Origin: Dehalococcoidia bacterium
Lineage (GTDB): Bacteria > Chloroflexota > Dehalococcoidia > GIF9 > AB-539-J10
Assembly (NCBI GenBank): GCA_030606765.1
Contig: JAUWFX010000060.1
Coordinates: 1 to 9,456 of the forward strand
Length of the DNA stretch: 9,456 bases
Direction: 5' to 3'
A program made the position numbers and the translations under genes. The notes below the pieces were generated by a model that saw nothing but the letters and a program-made list of their open reading frames with translations, had not been told where the DNA came from and did no database searches. Shown here piece by piece: positions 5,620 to 9,456 of this stretch (its first letter is position 1; every line of letters begins with the position of its first letter).

Positions 5620-6672
5620 ATGATATATAAGAGGGAGATTATGGTTAGAGGTGGACGTGGTGGGGATGGCTGTGTCAGCTTTCGGAGGGAAAAGTATGCT
5701 CCTTTTGGTGGTCCGAATGGTGGAGATGGAGGGGATGGTGGGAGAGTGATTATTGTAGCTAGTCCCAACATGGTTGATTTGGGCTTAATGAGGTGGCAGA
5801 AGGAATTTGTAGCTGGAAACGGCCGTCGAGGAAGTGGTTGGCGGAAGCGTGGCAATAAAGGGGCGAATTTAGCTATTTCAGTGCCCGTCGGCACAATGGT
5901 TTTCACTGAAGCGGATTCGGGGAAGGAGATACTTTTGACAGACTTGAGTACCCTTGGGCGCAAGGTTTTGGTGGCTAAGGGGGGTCGGGGAGGGCTGGGT
6001 AATGCTCGTTTTGCTACAGCGGTAAATCAAGCTCCTGAGATAGCTAGCAAGGGTAAATCAGGAGAAGAGCGGCATATTGTCCTCGAGGTAAAACTCATTA
6101 CCGATATCTGTATTGTTGGTCATCCAAACTCGGGGAAATCCACTTTATTAGCGGCGATATCGAAAGCCAAACCCGAAATTGCCGATTACCCCTTTACCAC
6201 CCGCCAGCCAATTTTAGGGGTTATGCCAGACGATAGGAGAGACTTCATTGTTGCCGAGATTCCTGGCCTTGTTGAAGGTGCTCATCTTGGCAAAGGATTG
6301 GGAAATGAGTTTTTGCGCCATGCGGAAAGAACCAAGCTGCTGGTTTATTTATTGGATGGCAGTTCGCCGACCGTTATCGATGACCTCAGCACGTTGGATA
6401 AAGAGATAGCCTTATACAAAGGCTTATCACACAAACCAAAAATCGTGGCGGTAAATAAGATAGATTTGCCTGAGGTTCAAGCTCGTTTGACTGAAGTGAA
6501 GCAGTGCTTTGCCAGGCTTGGGGTGCCTGGCTTTTACATCTCTGCAGTTAGCGGCCAGGCTGTGTTAGAATTGGTGAGGAAAGCAAAGGAAATGGTGGAC
6601 CAGGAAAGCCAGGATGAGGAAATAATTTCGCAAGCACAAATAGCGGTATTCCGTCCCAAACCGAGAAAATAG
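5620..6672 (+). CDS. obg: GTPase Obg (CgtA), form without the C-terminal OCT domain
   Basis: Ribosome-associated GTPase involved in large-subunit maturation and stress signalling, cytoplasmic. The glycine-rich Obg fold spans about 1-158: GGRGGDGCVSFRREKYAPFGG (11-31) and GGDGGDGG (34-41). The GTPase domain follows: P-loop GHPNSGKS (167-174), G2 PFTT (191-194), G3 EIPG (213-216), the Obg signature GLVEGAHLGKGLGNEFLRHAERT (216-238), G4 NKID (279-282) and G5 SAV (308-310). G3 normally begins with Asp; here it is Glu213. The 350-residue protein stops after IAVFRPKPRK, where many family members continue into an OCT domain. ATG 5620 lacks a ribosome site. An in-frame ATG at 5641 follows GAGGGAG but would delete the first beta strand. 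nadD begins 4 nt later. Confidence 0.96.
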   Translation: MIYKREIMVRGGRGGDGCVSFRREKYAPFGGPNGGDGGDGGRVIIVASPNMVDLGLMRWQKEFVAGNGRRGSGWRKRGNKGANLAISVPVGTMVFTEADSGKEILLTDLSTLGRKVLVAKGGRGGLGNARFATAVNQAPEIASKGKSGEERHIVLEVKLITDICIVGHPNSGKSTLLAAISKAKPEIADYPFTTRQPILGVMPDDRRDFIVAEIPGLVEGAHLGKGLGNEFLRHAERTKLLVYLLDGSSPTVIDDLSTLDKEIALYKGLSHKPKIVAVNKIDLPEVQARLTEVKQCFARLGVPGFYISAVSGQAVLELVRKAKEMVDQESQDEEIISQAQIAVFRPKPRK

Positions 6673-6676
6673 AGAA

Positions 6677-7282
6677 GTGAATATAGGCGTTCTTGGTGGT
6701 ACATTTGACCCTATCCATATAGGTCACCTTGTTGTCGCTGAGGAAGCAAGAATAAGGTTGGGATTTAGGGAGGTTCTTTTCGTGCCTGCTGGGCAGCCAT
6801 GGCTTAAGCTAGACCGGAATATTACCCCGGCAGGCCACAGAGTAGAGATGGTGCGCCGTGCCATAGCTGACAACCATCATTTTAAGCTTTGCACTCTCGA
6901 AATAGAGCGCCCCGGTCTCTCTTACACCGTGGATACCCTGACGATGCTACGAAAGCAGCTAGGCAGTGAAGCAAGTCTTTTCTTCATCGTCGGGCGGGAT
7001 ACCTTAGCCGAGTTACCTTTGTGGAAGGAACCGGAGAAATTAGTTCAATTATGCAGGCTAGTGGTCGCTCCTAGATTAGGCTCAAAAGATTTGAAGCACT
7101 TAGAAACATCGATACCCAGGCTGCTGGACCAGATTATTCAGCTTGACATGCCTGTAATCGGGATTAGCTCCTCAGGAATCCGCCAGCGTATAGCTCAGAG
7201 GCTGTCCATTCGTTATCTGGTGCCCGCTGAGGTAGAAAAATATATAACAGAACAAAAGATATATCCGACATCTGCGAGATAG
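6677..7282 (+). CDS. nadD: Nicotinate-nucleotide adenylyltransferase
   Basis: Adenylates nicotinate mononucleotide with ATP to make deamido-NAD, the penultimate step of NAD synthesis, in the cytoplasm. The 201-residue length is normal. The nucleotidyltransferase motif GGTFDPIHIGHL (7-18) carries the His14 and His17 pair, and ISSSGIR (163-169) is the second ATP-binding motif. FIVGRDTLAELPLWKEPEKL (103-122) is the conserved substrate-side segment. PWLK (41-44) stands where PWHK is common. The start is GTG at 6677, 4 nt after the obg stop with no good independent ribosome site, so translation is probably coupled to obg. Confidence 0.96.
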   Translation: MNIGVLGGTFDPIHIGHLVVAEEARIRLGFREVLFVPAGQPWLKLDRNITPAGHRVEMVRRAIADNHHFKLCTLEIERPGLSYTVDTLTMLRKQLGSEASLFFIVGRDTLAELPLWKEPEKLVQLCRLVVAPRLGSKDLKHLETSIPRLLDQIIQLDMPVIGISSSGIRQRIAQRLSIRYLVPAEVEKYITEQKIYPTSAR

Positions 7283-7393
7283 CGAACGACCAAGTTCACT
7301 CACCGCACGGCGTTAGTTCGGATGTGCTATTACCGAGATTCCCTGGCGAATTCTCCCCATACCACGCGCCCTCGGGTTCGGGAAGCCCAACGG
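7283..7393. other. Convergent intergenic region between nadD and gyrB
   Basis: This 111-bp spacer separates the ends of nadD (plus) and gyrB (minus). A transcription terminator would be expected, but I find only weak hairpins (for example GAAC-gaccaa-GTTC just after nadD, and GGGTT with AAGCCC at about 7374-7388) and no T-run. No gene is supported here. Confidence 0.5.
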
Positions 7394-9301
7394 CTAAATA
7401 TCGAGGTTTCTCACATTCTGCGCATGAGCCTGGATGAATCTTTTGCGAGGCGGAACTTCGTCACCCATTAGCATACGGAAAGTCTGGTCTGCGGCTATGG
7501 CATCCTCTACCTGTACTTTGAGCAGGGTTCTGTTAGCGGGGTTCATGGTTGTCTCCCATAGTTGTACAGGGCTCATCTCCCCCAGCCCTTTGTATCTCTG
7601 AATCTCTATTTTGCCTTCTCTTAGTTCTTTAAGCCTTTCTTCCTTTTCCTGGTCAGAGTAAAGCCAGAACTCCTGTTTGCCAGATTTGATGCGGTAAAGG
7701 GGTGGTTGGGCAATGTAGAGATAGCCCTGATTAATTAACTCTGTCATATGGCGGTAAAAGAAGGTAAGGAGCAAAGTACGAATGTGTGAGCCATCAACAT
7801 CGGCATCGGTCATGATGATTATTCTGTGGTAGCGAAGTTTAGAGCTATCAAATTGTTCGTCAGCACTTGCTTTTAACGCTGTGACGATGGCTCTCAGCTC
7901 TGCATGTTCTAGGATCTTATCTTGGGCAGCCTTTTCTACATTTAGTATTTTGCCTCTCAGAGGGAGAATAGCTTGAAAGCGGCGGTCTCGCCCTTGTTTA
8001 GCTGAGCCGCCGGCTGAGTCACCTTCAACCAAGTAAAGCTCGCATTTTGCCGGCTCTTTCTCTGAACAATCGGCTAGTTTCCCTGGCAGAGTTGATGTTT
8101 CGAATCCAGTCTTCTTTAAAACGAGGTCACGAGCTTTGCGCGCTGCCTCTCTGGCTTTGGCGGAGATGAGGCACTTCTCTATAATGGCCCTTGCCTCGTT
8201 GGGGTGTTGCTCGAGGTACAGGGACAAGCCATTTGCTACAGCCGATTCAACCTGACTTTTTACTTCGGGATTTCCCAACCTGGCCTTAGTTTGCCCCTCA
8301 AACTGGGGCTGGGGCAGTTTTACACTGATGATGACCGCTGCCCCTTCACGCACATCGTCCCCGGTTAAGTTGGGGTCGGTATCCTTTAAAAATTTACTAC
8401 TCCGGGCATAATCATTTAAAACCCGGGTTAATGCTGAGCGGAAGCCGGTAAGGTGGCTGCCCCCGTCTCTGGTATTGACACAGTTGGCGAAGGAGAGAAG
8501 GGATTCTGTAAAGCTATCGTTATATTGTAGAGCCGCTTCAATTATAGTGCTATCTACCATAGTGGAGATATAAATGGGGTAAGGGTGAACAACATCTCTA
8601 TTTCTATTCAGGCGGCGAATAAAGCTAGCTATCCCCCCATCGAAGTAGAACGCTTTCTCTTGATTGTTTCTCTCGTCTTTAATAGCTATTTCTACCCCTT
8701 TATTCAGGTAAGCTAGTTCCCTTAATCGCTGGCAGCTCAAATCGAAATCATAGTCAATGGTCTCGAAGATTTCCTTATCAGCAAGGTAGGTAATTGAAGT
8801 GCCTGTGTCCTGGGCGTCGCCAGCAGTTTCTATGTCGCCTTGGGGAATCCCTTGGCGATATTCGTGGCGGTAGATTTTTCCTTGGCGTTTAACCTCAGCT
8901 TTAAGCCAGGTGGATAAGGCATTTACTACCGAGGCACCAACGCCGTGGAGACCACTGGATACACCATAGACATAATTGCTAAACTTGGCTCCGGCGTGCA
9001 GGCGAGTCATGACTGCTTCCAAGGCTGTGACATCTTGTCCCGGGATAGTTTCTGTAGGGATACCTCGTCCATTATCAGTTACAGTTACGCTATTATCTTC
9101 ATGGATTGTTACGTCAATTTGGTCACAGTAGCCAGCCATGGCTTCGTCTATGCTGTTATATACTATCTCGTAGAGGAGTTGGTGTAACCCGTGTCGATCG
9201 GTGCCGCCGATATACATTCCTGGTCGCAGGCGTACGGCTTTGATTTCATCTAAAATTTGGATATCTTTGGCGGTATATTCTCGGTTTAGGTCTTCAGACA
9301 T
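7394..9301 (-). CDS. gyrB: DNA gyrase subunit B
   Basis: ATPase subunit of DNA gyrase, which with GyrA introduces negative supercoils. The 635-residue length is normal for a GyrB without the extra Gram-negative insert. The GHKL ATPase domain shows EIVYNSIDEAMAG (45-57) with Mg-binding Asn49 and catalytic Glu53, TDNGRGIP (75-82), and the ATP lid GLHGVGASVVNALS (117-130). The transducer has the QTK loop with Lys339 (FEGQTKARLG). The TOPRIM domain has EGDSAGG (426-432) with the metal-binding Glu426, and TDADVDGSHI (498-507). The tail has RYKGLGEMSPVQLWETTMNP (569-588). Tyr48 replaces the Asp usually found before Asn49. The ATG at 9301 has no clear ribosome site. It is transcribed towards nadD, so it is not in the obg-nadD operon. 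Confidence 0.98.
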   Translation of the reverse strand: MSEDLNREYTAKDIQILDEIKAVRLRPGMYIGGTDRHGLHQLLYEIVYNSIDEAMAGYCDQIDVTIHEDNSVTVTDNGRGIPTETIPGQDVTALEAVMTRLHAGAKFSNYVYGVSSGLHGVGASVVNALSTWLKAEVKRQGKIYRHEYRQGIPQGDIETAGDAQDTGTSITYLADKEIFETIDYDFDLSCQRLRELAYLNKGVEIAIKDERNNQEKAFYFDGGIASFIRRLNRNRDVVHPYPIYISTMVDSTIIEAALQYNDSFTESLLSFANCVNTRDGGSHLTGFRSALTRVLNDYARSSKFLKDTDPNLTGDDVREGAAVIISVKLPQPQFEGQTKARLGNPEVKSQVESAVANGLSLYLEQHPNEARAIIEKCLISAKAREAARKARDLVLKKTGFETSTLPGKLADCSEKEPAKCELYLVEGDSAGGSAKQGRDRRFQAILPLRGKILNVEKAAQDKILEHAELRAIVTALKASADEQFDSSKLRYHRIIIMTDADVDGSHIRTLLLTFFYRHMTELINQGYLYIAQPPLYRIKSGKQEFWLYSDQEKEERLKELREGKIEIQRYKGLGEMSPVQLWETTMNPANRTLLKVQVEDAIAADQTFRMLMGDEVPPRKRFIQAHAQNVRNLDI

Positions 9302-9456
9302 AGTTAATTCACGTTCTTATTTTGTTGTCGGGAAACCGCCCATGATTGCGAGGGAATTCACACATTTCTACCAAACCAAGTCAAAAGTACGAGCGCCATT
9401 CGCTGTCCCGTCAAGAATTCGTTTCGCTGTTTTTCATAGGGCCCAGAAAATCCTCT
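9302..9456. other. Upstream region of gyrB, no supported gene
   Basis: These 155 bp hold the gyrB upstream region. On the minus strand there are two -35-like strings (TTGACG at about 9415-9410 and TTGACT at about 9383-9378), neither with a good -10 hexamer at the right spacing. Short open frames touch the right edge: 14 residues to a TGA at 9413-9411 on the minus strand, and a 38-codon plus-strand frame from ATG 9342. None has recognisable similarity or a ribosome site. Confidence 0.4.

Noticed and set aside
7322..7471. Plus-strand frame of about 49 codons between nadD and gyrB
   Set aside because: It overlaps the gyrB C-terminus in antisense, has no ribosome site and no recognisable similarity.
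9342..9456. Open plus-strand frame from ATG 9342 to the window edge
   Set aside because: Only 38 codons are visible, with no ribosome site and no recognisable motif; competing short frames exist on the other strand.
1..9456. CRISPR array, tRNA/rRNA genes, insertion sequences or a new defence system
   Set aside because: I found no regularly spaced repeats, transposase-like frames, cloverleaf-like sequences or unexplained large coding regions; nearly all the sequence is accounted for by known core or catabolic genes.

Overview
The window looks like a piece of a Dehalococcoidia-type (Chloroflexota) chromosome close to its replication origin. From memory, dnaA, obg, nadD and gyrB sit together at the start of Dehalococcoides genomes, and the same set occurs here in the same order. 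The assignment rests on that gene order and on general protein character; no ribosomal RNA or other phylogenetic marker confirms it.

Left part (1-2767): a type B carboxylesterase runs off the left edge on the minus strand. It faces away from a plus-strand pair encoding an LCAD/isovaleryl-type acyl-CoA dehydrogenase and an FMN nitroreductase-family protein. A compact divergent promoter region lies between esterase and dehydrogenase: a near-consensus sigma-70 promoter for the esterase and an extended -10 promoter for the dehydrogenase. A short plus-strand stretch after the nitroreductase (about 2813-2980) reads like the decayed remnant of an ADP-forming acyl-CoA synthetase. Together these suggest a catabolic cluster for esters and acyl-CoAs that has partly eroded.

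Middle part (2996-5619): fmt (minus) and dnaA (plus) are divergent. DnaA most likely starts at a TTG preceded by a Shine-Dalgarno sequence. The 158 bp between dnaA and obg hold a perfect DnaA box and a stretch of about 82% A+T, so this is the best oriC candidate in the window.

Right part (5620-9456): obg and nadD are tightly coupled on the plus strand (4 nt apart), and gyrB converges on them from the minus strand. Obg ends exactly where the C-terminal OCT domain would begin. The last 155 bp, upstream of gyrB, contain no gene I can support.

Overall this is mostly core information-processing machinery (initiator DnaA, gyrase B, ribosome-associated GTPase Obg, initiator-tRNA formylation, NAD synthesis) beside a small catabolic set. 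I see no mobile element, CRISPR array, tRNA or rRNA, and no convincing undescribed system. The points most worth a second look are the esterase's SESAG elbow, the acyl-CoA synthetase remnant, the DnaA motif changes next to a candidate origin, and the Obg that lacks OCT.
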